This document shows positions 10,551-18,511 of a DNA stretch of 21,171 nt, one piece after another. The position numbers and the translations under genes are program-made. Source of the DNA: Reticulitermes lucifugus (Eukaryota; Arthropoda; Insecta; Blattodea; Rhinotermitidae). Each line of letters opens with the position of its first letter. The first letter of the stretch is position 1. A model generated the notes under the pieces. The model had not been told where the DNA came from. It saw only the letters and a program-made list of their open reading frames with translations, and ran no database searches. The stretch lies in NCBI GenBank assembly GCA_026260175.1, contig JAKCWW010003954.1, positions 19,231 to 40,401 of the forward strand, given 5' to 3'.

Positions 10551-10689
10551 AGATGTTAGATATGGTGACTAAAACCAACAAATGCATACAAGTTTATGAA
10601 AATATAAATGTGTAAGAGATATCACAACATTTATAATACATTTTCATAAACTTGTGTGCATTTGTTGGTTTTAGTCACCATATCCATCT
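10551..10689. repeat. Near-perfect long hairpin (inverted repeat)
   Basis: The arms 10559-10602 and 10641-10684 match at 43 of 44 positions. The one difference (T10587 opposite G10656) would still pair as U-G in a plus-strand RNA. Pairing continues inward (10603-10611 with 10627-10635, past a 5-base bulge), leaving a loop of about 15 bases, and outward (10551-10555 with 10685-10689). It could be a young palindromic MITE or a hairpin-RNA locus. No target duplication is clear, although TA lies at the arm ends. Confidence 0.9.
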
Positions 10690-11025
10690 GTTCAATGCAC
10701 TGTTATGGATCATTTCAAATGCATCAAAATGTATTGTGATTAAGGCACAATTACAAATAAAACAAATTCATGAGCTGTCAAGCTCCTGAAACAGGATCAC
10801 ATGCTTTTCACAGGAGCTAGGATGATGAAACTAACCTCAGATTAGTTATTTCTGTAAGATTTTCACACTAATAAATGATGGAAGTGGATAGCAAAAAACC
10901 TCATCTGATTAAAATGATAAGCCCTTGGATTATTAGGAATTTTAACTAATGTAATGAGTTTAACTGAACAGTAATATCTGCACCAGCAATTTGGATACGC
11001 ATTTGTTCGTAACAAAAAGTGAAAG
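10690..11025. other. Anonymous AT-rich DNA downstream of Snx3
   Basis: Nothing recognisable. It may be transcribed as an extended Snx3 3' UTR if the proximal poly(A) signal is skipped. Confidence 0.4.
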
Positions 11026-11031
11026 TTTATT
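11026..11031 (-). promoter_or_regulatory. Candidate proximal poly(A) signal of Snx3
   Basis: AATAAA on the minus strand (TTTATT on plus) lies about 195 bases after the Snx3 stop and is followed by a U-rich stretch. This would give a short 3' UTR. Other AATAAA matches occur further on in this AT-rich DNA, for example at 10402-10407, so longer 3' UTRs cannot be excluded. Confidence 0.45.
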
Positions 11032-11223
11032 TCACAGATCACAAATTCAGATATAATACTTCATGTTGACCCATTTAAATTTTTTTGAAGTATACAACAT
11101 AAATATATTACAGGACAAAATAACAGTATGGCAGATTAAATTAACATCATTCAACTGTTGACACTCTTAGACAACTTCACACTGATGTGTGGGCAATATT
11201 TCACCAACAGCACAAGAATATCA

Positions 11224-11329
11224 TTACGCATTTCTGATCTTTCCTGGAACATAGTTTTTGTCAATTACTGGCTCCTGAAGAAACATATGTAGACATCGCT
11301 CATTCTGGGCAAGTGGATGTCCAGCAATC
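11224..11329 (-). CDS. Snx3: Snx3 coding exon 4 and stop
   Basis: The acceptor reads TTGTTCTAG|GATTGC and restores the split Lys codon. It encodes [18 protein letters not shown] and then [16 protein letters not shown], ending TAA followed directly by TGA. The C-terminus matches the usual length of the family. Confidence 0.95.
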
Positions 11330-12720
11330 CTAGAACAAATACATGATACATAAGTGGCACTTTACAACCTGAAGAAAATCAACAACTACAAATGTGTTGC
11401 TCTACCTAAACACAAAAAGGCAAATAGGGGAATAGATGTACAGCTCCATGCATTCCTAACTTCAGCACTACATTGAGCTGAGTGATCAACTTCATGCTAA
11501 AGGAACTTGGAATATAGGGCCCTGGTACCCATTACACTGCAGGCTGGTGGGTCACCAACTGATGGCCAGTCACTTTAATGACAATAATATTACAGCCCAA
11601 TATACATATGATAATGACCGTTCATTCATACATGGGCGATTTGAAAACAAGATTTACACATACTTATTCACAAAAATTTCCAGTCCTTTTCTTCTATCTT
11701 CAATGAAATCTTCTTCAAATATTCCATCATCTCCTCTGAATGGCATCTGACGTTTCCATGCTTTGCCTGGCAAAGGAGGAACCACTATCTGCAATAAACA
11801 TTTAAATCAGTTTTAAAATTACAGTTTCAGTTGCGTGATGATCACAAACACAGCCAGTATCACAAGGAGTTTAAACAGTCATGGTAAACAGAGTTTAAAA
11901 GCAGGAAATCTACAACATTAACTTTGACACAGGGGCGAGAGGCAGGGAAAAACTGCAAACATTACGTAGCAAGATGTTTATAGGCGATGGTGGAGATGGA
12001 GTAAATTATCTGGCAGTAGAACATTTCTGATATTACAGGCACATCTACATAACACAACAAAAGTTTAGAAATGTACCTTACTATCTCGTTCTAGCTCATT
12101 CCTCAGCCATTCAAAATCGCTATATCTTCGACGAACAATAGATTCTTTCACCTTGAAAACAGGAAGGTTTGTCTGAAATGAAATAATACATCATTATATA
12201 CAAAAGCAAGTAATTACTAACAGCTTAATCTATAAGCATTTAGGTTGAGACATACAACTAAAAATAAATCTACAATTTCGCGGCCGTTAAAATGTAGCCA
12301 ACATACAAATATTTAACCACACACATCACAGGTTTCCAAGTCAGTCAAATATACTATGGGATTCCACGAGAATGTGAAAACTCTGGGGTGGAACAATTAC
12401 GTAATGGCCAACTGCTGCAGACACCTTCATAAATATATTTACAAATGCAACTACTCCCGGCCTTTCCCTTGTATAGGTGTTCTTTTTATTTCCCATCTAC
12501 TTTTTACACTCTGTCTTCAAAACTGACAGTAGTAGCAAGGCATATCACTGCTTACCCTCATTCTAACCTCATAGTCAGTATATCTTTTCTTTCCAACACC
12601 ATGAGTAATTGGATTTATAACATCAATCTCAAGAAAATTTGCAGGAGCTGCATACGCATCATCCAAAGTTTGTTTTTTAACATTCAACCTCCGCGTTGCA
12701 TCAACCGTCGTGTCCGCCAT
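11224..12720 (-). CDS. Snx3: Sorting nexin 3 (SNX3), complete, four coding exons
   Basis: SNX3 is a small PX-domain protein that binds PI3P on early endosomes and works with retromer to return cargo such as Wntless to the Golgi (family knowledge). The coding segments join as 12720-12556, 12172-12077, 11788-11664 and 11329-11224: 163 codons plus TAA, against 162 in the human protein. Visible landmarks are [16 protein letters not shown] near residue 19, [11 protein letters not shown] at 69-79, VPPLPGKAW at 90-98, PFRGDDGIF at 103-111 and [16 protein letters not shown] near 132. The expected PI3P ligands are present: R71, Y72, K96 and R119. I chose the ATG at 12720 because it has A at -3 and G at +4, and an in-frame TAG lies five codons upstream. 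All three introns begin GT and end AG and are 383, 288 and 334 bp. SNX12 is the close paralogue of vertebrates; insects usually carry one gene, named Snx3. The identification is by recalled similarity, not by a search. Confidence 0.95.
11438..11560 (-). mobile_element. tRNA-derived SINE, copy 6 (fragment in Snx3 intron 3)
   Basis: The minus strand shows only the body: GTAATGGGTACCAGGGCCC, then GCATGAAGTTGATCACTCA, then GTGCTGAAGTTAGGAATGCA. The tRNA head is absent. It lies in the same orientation as Snx3, inside intron 3 (11330-11663). Confidence 0.75.
11664..11788 (-). CDS. Snx3: Snx3 coding exon 3
   Basis: The acceptor reads TTATTGCAG|ATAGTG and the donor AATAA|GTATGT, splitting a Lys codon (AA|G). 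It encodes the [10 protein letters not shown] loop and the [17 protein letters not shown] helix, with the PI3P ligands K96 and R119. Confidence 0.95.
12077..12172 (-). CDS. Snx3: Snx3 coding exon 2 (32 codons)
   Basis: The acceptor reads CATTTCAG|ACAAAC and the donor AAG|GTACAT; both ends are phase 0. It encodes [20 protein letters not shown] and then [12 protein letters not shown], including the R-Y pair that contacts the 3-phosphate of PI3P. Confidence 0.95.
12556..12720 (-). CDS. Snx3: Snx3 coding exon 1 (55 codons)
   Basis: It starts [12 protein letters not shown] and ends YEVRMR. The donor reads AGG|GTAAGC, so the exon ends in phase 0. It holds the N-terminal tail and the first strands of the PX domain. 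Confidence 0.93.
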
Positions 12721-12800
12721 GCTGCCAAACACCTACTTTAGCTTCTGATACTTTCCGTAAGATGTTGATACTGAGCACTGTTCCTTGGTACGCGACGACT

Positions 12801-12828
12801 TTATAACCTCTGATCCATGGAGGTTATA
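12801..12828. repeat. Short inverted repeat in the Snx3 5' flank
   Basis: TATAACCTC (12802-12810) and GAGGTTATA (12820-12828) are perfect inverse copies around TGATCCATG. Related pieces (AATCTGTGGTTAT, ATAATCCGTGG) follow within 70 bp. It may be part of a small degraded element or a promoter site about 80-110 bp upstream of the Snx3 start codon. Confidence 0.4.
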
Positions 12829-12981
12829 TACTAGATAATCTGTGGTTATTTACTTATCATACCAACTGATCCATGCTTTATAATCCGTGGTGAAGGCCAG
12901 CACTGGATCCTTTCATGAACGCTAGGTAGTTCATGGCCGCTATGGCCAGTGAAGACGGAGGCATTTGTCCTCATAGTAAAT

Positions 12982-13192
12982 ATCGTGGTAAATGAGTTCT
13001 GCGCTTCTCTGGGTTATTACGCGGAGTCGTGTGGTAATTGTTTACCGACGTTTCGAGACAACGTATCGGTCCCATCTTCACAGGTCAAGAGTCCGAAAAG
13101 ATGGGCCCGATATGTTGTCCCGAAACGTCGGTAAACAATTACACACGACACCGTGTAATAACCCAGAAAAGCGCAGATCTCATCAACATCGT
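12982..13192. mobile_element. Fold-back repeat of about 211 bp (palindromic, MITE-like)
   Basis: The left arm 12982-13078 and the right arm 13098-13192 are inverted copies with scattered mismatches. Shared blocks include CTGGGTTATTAC, GTAATTGTTTACCGACGTTTCG and CCCATCTT, around a spacer of about 19 bp. Three overlapping open frames on both strands arise from this palindrome. I have an impression of similar palindromes in cockroach and termite genomes; this is recollection, not a search. Confidence 0.8.
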
Positions 13193-13913
13193 GGCTGAAG
13201 CCTGAAATCATGGTGGTAAATATTCCTTCCCACCAACGGGAAAACTTTCTGGAGCTTCTATAAAAACTAAATTATTTAATTTTTCCTGAGTGTATTTCCG
13301 AAGGTACGTGTACTAAAACACTGAAAGACCATGGCAGCCAGGTTTTTTGGTTTGATAGCTACATTTGCTGTAGAAGCGTGGTAGTGTTAATCTCTGTGCA
13401 TTACAGTTCTGTCTTTTTCATTGGCAAACCTGACAGATCTGGAAATCACGTAACCGAAGTCTGAATGGTAGTAGTAATCTGTGGTAGTAGTCTGTCGTCT
13501 AACCCTAACGGACAGGTGGGGGAGTGTTATTGGTGAAAGGCAGGTTGTATGTTTCATACTTCCAATTCTCAAATCAGATATTGTAGCTCATCGACTGTCA
13601 CGTTTTTGAGGGGTTGGTAGAGAGCACAGATTATCTATTATCGTACAGAGGTAGTAAAATGTGGTAGCGAGACGGCACTCTTCGTGGTTAGGGTATAGGG
13701 TTGCTTGAACCACAACGTGTGTGAATACTGCTATATTTCTAAGCGAGGCTAGAATTAGGACTGCTTGTGGAAGCTACTGTAGTATACATACGTAATGTGG
13801 AGCGTGAAGTAGTTACAATAAAGGCAACTATCGGAAAGGGGTTTGCCAAAAGCGAGACCGATTGTGGAGGTACTTGACGATTTGGAAAGTGCGTGAGTTG
13901 AGTGCAGGAGGGT
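13193..13913. other. CpG-richer interval without a recognised gene
   Basis: CG dinucleotides are clearly more frequent here (for example around 13440-13500 and 13660-13870) than in the flanking AT-rich DNA. No exon was identified. A short frame with a strong start context begins at 13331 but stops after 17 codons. The region may be promoter or first-exon territory between the two divergent genes. Confidence 0.4.
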
Positions 13914-13932
13914 TATTTATTTATTTATTTAA
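13914..13932 (-). repeat. 3' tail microsatellite of the LINE remnant
   Basis: TTATTTATTTATTTA on plus (TAAATAAATAAATAA on minus) stands where the 3' end of the retrotransposon is expected. Such short tandem tails are usual for several non-LTR families. Confidence 0.7.
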
Positions 13933-15280
13933 TCATCATCATCCATTTAGTCACCAAAATGCGACACTGGACATGTCAGATTCAGTCCACAATATAAACT
14001 ACAAAGTAACTTAAATACATCTACATCAATCAAACGTGTAACAAACAACAATACTATTTTAAACAGACAAAATACAAATTACAAAACTCACACAGTCATA
14101 TGAAACACATGTAATGATAATGACATACACTTATCCAATGACTACAGGATATTCTGTAGGACATACACCAAAGAGTAAAAGATGTGTTGCCGCAAGAAAC
14201 ACTAAAGCCCACCTTCAAACCTCTGCAAGTGTTCCAATCTCTTTACTTCATTTCAATGACAATTTTCCCCATGAAGTAACTTAATGCTATTTAACATGTG
14301 TAAAGAACTCAGATAATGAATAAAATGGATTATCTAATAACAACAACTTTAAAACTTGTTTAAATTTTTTAAAATCATCTATATTTTTTTATTTCCAACG
14401 GCAGACTATTATGTAGTCTAATACTCATGTTGACAACACTCCTTTTATACAAAGATGTATTACATTGAAATACATAAAAATCGTCTCATTCTAGTATCAT
14501 ATCCATGTAAATTTGAATTTTTAACCCGATAAATGTTATACCTTCGGAAAAAACACAAAATCTTAAATATAAACAGGCAAGTGACTGTAAAAATTTTTAA
14601 TTCCTTGAATAAAGGTGTACATGAATCATTTTTACGCCCGTTTGCACTTTTAGAACCTTTGTAGTTTCACTTGCTCCTCCCCATAAAATAATTCCATATC
14701 TCATTACAGATTGAAACTTGGCGAAATAAATATTTCTCAACACATAAAAATTTACTTCATTTTTCAACATCTTTATCATATAACAAACCTTACTTAGATT
14801 CGCACAACATTTGTATTTGAGTGCTCCATGCCAAAGAACAGGAAATATTAATCCCTAAAAATTTTAGATGAGATATATAAGTAATTTTTTCATTTGTGTA
14901 AAATATATGTGGCGCGTCTATAATATTTTTATTTCTCAAATGAAATAACATAGCTTTAGTTTTATTAACATTTATAATCATTTTATTATTCGAGAACCAT
15001 GATTCTAGTTGTTTCATAGTGCTATTTACTCTATCCTGGAGTCCTTGTCTGCTAACACAATATTTATATCATCAGCAAAAAGAACCACCTTAGCATTCTG
15101 AATATACTGTGCTAAGTCATTTACATACAATAAAAACAGAAGGGGACCCAAAATAGATCCCTGAGGGACACCATATTTTATTTCTCTACATGAAGATGTG
15201 TACTTTTGATTGTGAACATCTTCTGTTTTTGCCGCTATTTCTACATACTGTGAACGGAATGACAGCCATGTTAACCTCTA
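13914..15280 (-). pseudogene. Non-LTR retrotransposon, 5'-truncated, frameshifted reverse transcriptase
   Basis: The minus strand encodes the palm of a LINE-type reverse transcriptase: [33 protein letters not shown], then [16 protein letters not shown] with the catalytic FADD at 15068-15079. After a frameshift near 15040 comes MKQLESWFSNNKMIINVNKT and FLGINISCSLAW. After a second shift near 14800 come NLSKVCYMIKMLKNEV and MRYGIILWGGAS of the thumb. The C-terminal region (NSNLHGYDTRMRR, RLHNSLPLEIK) is broken by stops. A TAAA-type repeat on the minus strand (13914-13932 region) is the likely 3' tail. The 5' half, with endonuclease and ORF1, is missing. It fits the Jockey/CR1/L2 part of the non-LTR tree; the exact clade is not determined. 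It cannot be active. Confidence 0.9.
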
Positions 15281-15530
15281 CCTTGGTGTTTTACAAGTTA
15301 TTTGTGTTATGTTTGGCCACAAACATAAAAATCCAAAATTGCGTATAGTTTTCATGTATGCTTCTTACGATGTCACAAATGAAAACACGAATTCTAACTT
15401 ACATGGTATGCAAGCTAATTTTGTGTGTAAATAAGGTGAAATCTCAAGGGTGTAATGTATGTGGGTTGGGAGTTAATGTGGTTTTCCAGTGACTGTATTA
15501 TATTGTGTCATCAACTGAACACTTGAACCC
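15281..15530. other. Anonymous DNA between two retroelement remnants
   Basis: No feature was recognised. It could hold decayed 5' sequence of the LINE or the 3' end of the Penelope-like remnant. Confidence 0.4.
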
Positions 15531-16460
15531 CTAACCCAGGTCGTCTGCAAGTAATGATTTTCATGAAGATTCAAGTCTTACGGGATATGATGCATGTCGA
15601 TACGTAAATAGGTAACATTTCAGAGGAGCTTGGTGCATCCATCTTCAGGTTGTAGGCAGTCCAAGAAGGGTAGCCACACAGGAAGAATGATAACATTATA
15701 GGCAAGGGCTATTGTGAAGGGGGCAATGGGAGTAGTGGAACAGGCAGGTGTCAGAGTGCATGGTGTGGGAAAGAGATAATGAAGTTTTAGGATGTAGTGA
15801 GTGGGTGGATAGGGCAATAAAGCAAGAGTTGTCTGGGGTGTTGTTGGTAGTGGAACTACAGGAGGTTAGTGAGGTGACAAGGAAAGGAGAGATCATGGAT
15901 ATATATCTGGTCCTTAAAAGGGCCAGAAATCTAAGCTGTATCCTCAGTAGAGAGACTTCCTCCATTTTGCACAGAGTGAATGAGAAGTTTCCATTACATT
16001 GTCAACAGAAGGGCATCCTCCCTGTCATGCTGGAATGGACCTCGGCCTCACTCACTTCCTTGATAGTATGGTCCATATCATGGTATTGGGTGGAGAGAAT
16101 TTTGGTGTTCTGTGATGGTCCACATTGAAGTTATGTTCAGCCAATGCTGGTTTGTCCAGTTGTCCAAAGCAGATGTGCTGGTGGTACTTTTTCACCCTAG
16201 TCTCATTGGACTGACCAGTGTGTACTGTATCGACCTGACAACACTGACAGGTACTACTGTACACACCTGGAGTCTTTGAGTCTGAGGTCATCCATCACAG
16301 GCTGAAGGAAGTTGGAGATTTTTCAGGCTGCAGGCCAACACATTGTTGATGTGTCTGGACAGCTTTGTGCTAATGTGCTTAATTGTCATTAGGATACAAG
16401 GCAGGAAGGTGACCAAGATGAGGTCTTGTCATGACCTTTGTACTTTGTAATCTTCTACTC
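15530..16460 (-). pseudogene. Penelope-like element remnant (linker and GIY-YIG region)
   Basis: On the minus strand, KTPGVYSSTCQC, then HTGQSNETRVKKYHQHI and LDKPALAEHNFN match the GVYxIxCxCGxxYIGxTGRxxxTRxKEHxRHI and KSAVAEH pattern of the GIY-YIG endonuclease of Penelope-like retroelements. Upstream, in other frames, ISTKLSRHIN and NFLQPVMDDL resemble the linker after the reverse transcriptase. The YIG motif is already lost, and several frameshifts separate the pieces. No reverse-transcriptase core was found to the right, so this is a 3' fragment. The end towards 15530 is approximate. Confidence 0.75.
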
Positions 16461-17740
16461 TACCTCTTATATGAAGTTAATGAAACATTGAAACTGACAT
16501 TCGTAAAAGTCATATGTTTCAAATCATGCTAGTGTACTGGAGTTGTAAGCTTAAATTGGTTTCCGTGCTTTGTAACAGCATGCTGAGCTTTCCAAATTAT
16601 TTAATGCAGTGTAATTGATGAAACAATTAGAGGGGTTTTAACCCATTCACATACTACTATTTGCTTGAACAAAATGACCCACAGAGTACCATTTTCTAAA
16701 TATGTCATAGTCGCTTGAAACGTTTTGGTGATATTTGGTACTATTTCAAACATCAATATTACCTTTAAGTAAAGTGGTGAATGCTACTTGTGAAAGTCAC
16801 ATTGGGACAAAAGAAAATATGTGTAGGTAACACTAATGAGTAAGTTATACTTGTCAAATTCAGTGAAGGGTGAATTTTCATTCATAGTTATGCAGTGTAT
16901 GCATATTGTCAACTGTCAGAAGCTGTTCCAAGTGATTATATCAAGTTTTAAAGTACTGTGTATGCACAGGAAGACTCTTGAACTGCACACTTCCTCCAGC
17001 TGTGTTCAGATTTTCTATATAAGTAAATGATTAGTGATGTATAATTAACATTTCTTACTGGCGCAGTTTGTTAGCTGTGTTGTTTTAATATGCATAACAT
17101 CCAAAAATGTAAATGTGTACAGCACTTTTAAAAGTATCAATAAATAAAAATTGGTGTGTGATATGAGCTACAGTGTTGTGTACCTAGGTATGTTTTCCCT
17201 GTTCTTTGATATTCAAATACTAAGTCATGAAGATGTGTGGGGTGTATAGGTATAGTTCCATAATAATGTAATGAAGAAGGCCATATTCATCAGTAACTCA
17301 CATCATCTGGTTGGGTCACATTTTGCAGTCATAGTTCACAGGAGCATTGATTGGTATGTGCAGTAATGTGGAAGACGTTTGTAGATGGATTTAGAATTCA
17401 ACTAGCCTGCTGTGACAGCAGTGAAGAAGAAACATAGAGTGATGACTCATCCAAACTCCCATGTTCTTCATAAATTTCATGCTAAAATGTAAGCTTTTAT
17501 CCATCTACAATCTGTGCCACAGAGTTGTTACTGTACAATGATGAAGAAAGGGGAACAAAGAGAAAGGCAGGAGCATGGGACCCATGTTCTAGTCTAGCCA
17601 CATCACACATTACATATCACCTCCTATCCTTCATGCCACATCTGTTCCTGTCTTTCAGGGACAGTGCATAATACTCATAAATGAAACTCAAATTCATTGA
17701 CCAGCTGGGTTGATTAGAATGGGTTAAGTTAACCAAGTAT
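16460..17740. other. Anonymous AT-rich DNA, possibly bounded by piggyBac-type ends
   Basis: No gene was recognised. TTAACCCATTC at 16638-16648 and its inverse GAATGGGTTAA at 17717-17727 face each other, as the ends of a piggyBac-type element would, but no transposase motif is readable between them. The frame at 16836-17030 has no recognisable similarity. Confidence 0.3.
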
Positions 17741-17744
17741 GTAA

Positions 17745-18007
17745 AGGTAAACTTTTATGTGTTGTGCCATGAAGGTATATGAGGGCATGGAGGTATAGCT
17801 CCACTCATTCTTAACCTCAATACTGGATGGGGGTGAATGATCAGCTTCATGCCCTGGCAACTTTACCCGCAGGGATAGGGCCTCAGAGCGATGTTGGATT
17901 TTATGGAGCAGAGGTAAAATCTCTTGTCGCTCCTGGGAATTGAACCATGATTCCTCAGCTCTCCAGCCCATAGCCTAGTCACTGTACCAACTATACTATC
18001 GTGGTTC
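17745..18007 (-). mobile_element. tRNA-derived SINE, copy 7 (full length, best preserved)
   Basis: The minus strand reads CGATAGTATAGTTGGTACAG (box A), then box B GGTTCAATTCC (17936-17946 on plus). It continues with GGGCATGAAGCTGATCATTC and TTGAGGTTAAGAATGAGTGG. It lies about 430 bp upstream of the MBTPS2 start codon, in opposite orientation. Confidence 0.88.
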
Positions 18008-18436
18008 CCATGTTACACCAAGTAATTAAATAAAACTCTCCGTTATCTGAGTGATCACTGTATTGTAAAGTTCTTACCAAAAATGGTTCTAACATGATAG
18101 TCTTCTTGTTGTATGAAGGGGGTCATGGAAGTAATAATGTATCTTACATGTTAGGATAGGGATTTTGAGGTTGTCATGGTGGTAACTAGAATGAAGTTTA
18201 GTTTTGTAGGTAGGTACATGTACCAACCTACATGGTGTCACATTCCAGAAGACTGTAATCTTCAGGGAAGGAATAGATCACCATGAGATGATACTGGTAT
18301 TCCTGCAGCTGCACGGGAGATAGTCTTTAACAGCACAATTGTTAATTGTTGCAGTGTGTATGTCTGATGTGTCACATGGACAGAATGGAGATCAAGAGGT
18401 GATGGAATGTAATTAATGAAGCTGTGAATTACGGTG
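18008..18436 (+). promoter_or_regulatory. 5' flank / 5' UTR of MBTPS2
   Basis: The transcription start and leader must lie here or further left, because the first coding exon begins at 18437. No TATA box or clear initiator was recognised; the only notable structure is the palindrome at 18205-18232. An upstream non-coding exon in the CpG-richer interval around 13 kb is possible but unproven. Confidence 0.35.
18205..18232. promoter_or_regulatory. 28-bp palindrome upstream of MBTPS2
   Basis: The sequence is its own reverse complement at 13 of 14 symmetric pairs, centred on ACATGT; the exception is A18212 with A18225. It lies about 205 bp before the MBTPS2 start codon. It could be a dimeric factor site in the 5' flank, or chance. 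No TATA box or clear initiator was recognised nearby. Confidence 0.35.
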
Positions 18437-18511
18437 ATGGATTCTTTGACCGTTTTGATAGTTGTGGGTTTGCTGCATTGTGCACTTTTCTTCTTTGACG
18501 CTTTGTTTAAG
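18437..18511 (+). CDS. MBTPS2: MBTPS2 coding exon 1 (25 codons)
   Basis: It encodes MDSLTVLIVVGLLHCALFFF and then DALFK, a first membrane segment. The donor is AAG|GTAATT, phase 0. It is too short to stand out as an open reading frame and was recognised from the phase and sequence expected upstream of exon 2. Confidence 0.85.

Noticed and set aside
12721..12732. Upstream GTG start for Snx3 giving a four-residue extension.
   Set aside because: The ATG at 12720 has a strong context and matches family length; GTG starts are not expected in an animal nuclear gene.
12992..13211. Several overlapping 60-70 codon frames on both strands.
   Set aside because: They derive from the palindromic fold-back repeat and mirror each other.
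13331..13381. First exon of MBTPS2 beginning MAARFFGLIATFAVEAW.
   Set aside because: It lacks the FFFDxLFK ending in phase 0 required by exon 2; the 18437-18511 exon satisfies this exactly.
15748..16128. 126-codon plus-strand frame, the longest in the window.
   Set aside because: It lies antisense to the Penelope-like remnant and has no recognisable similarity.
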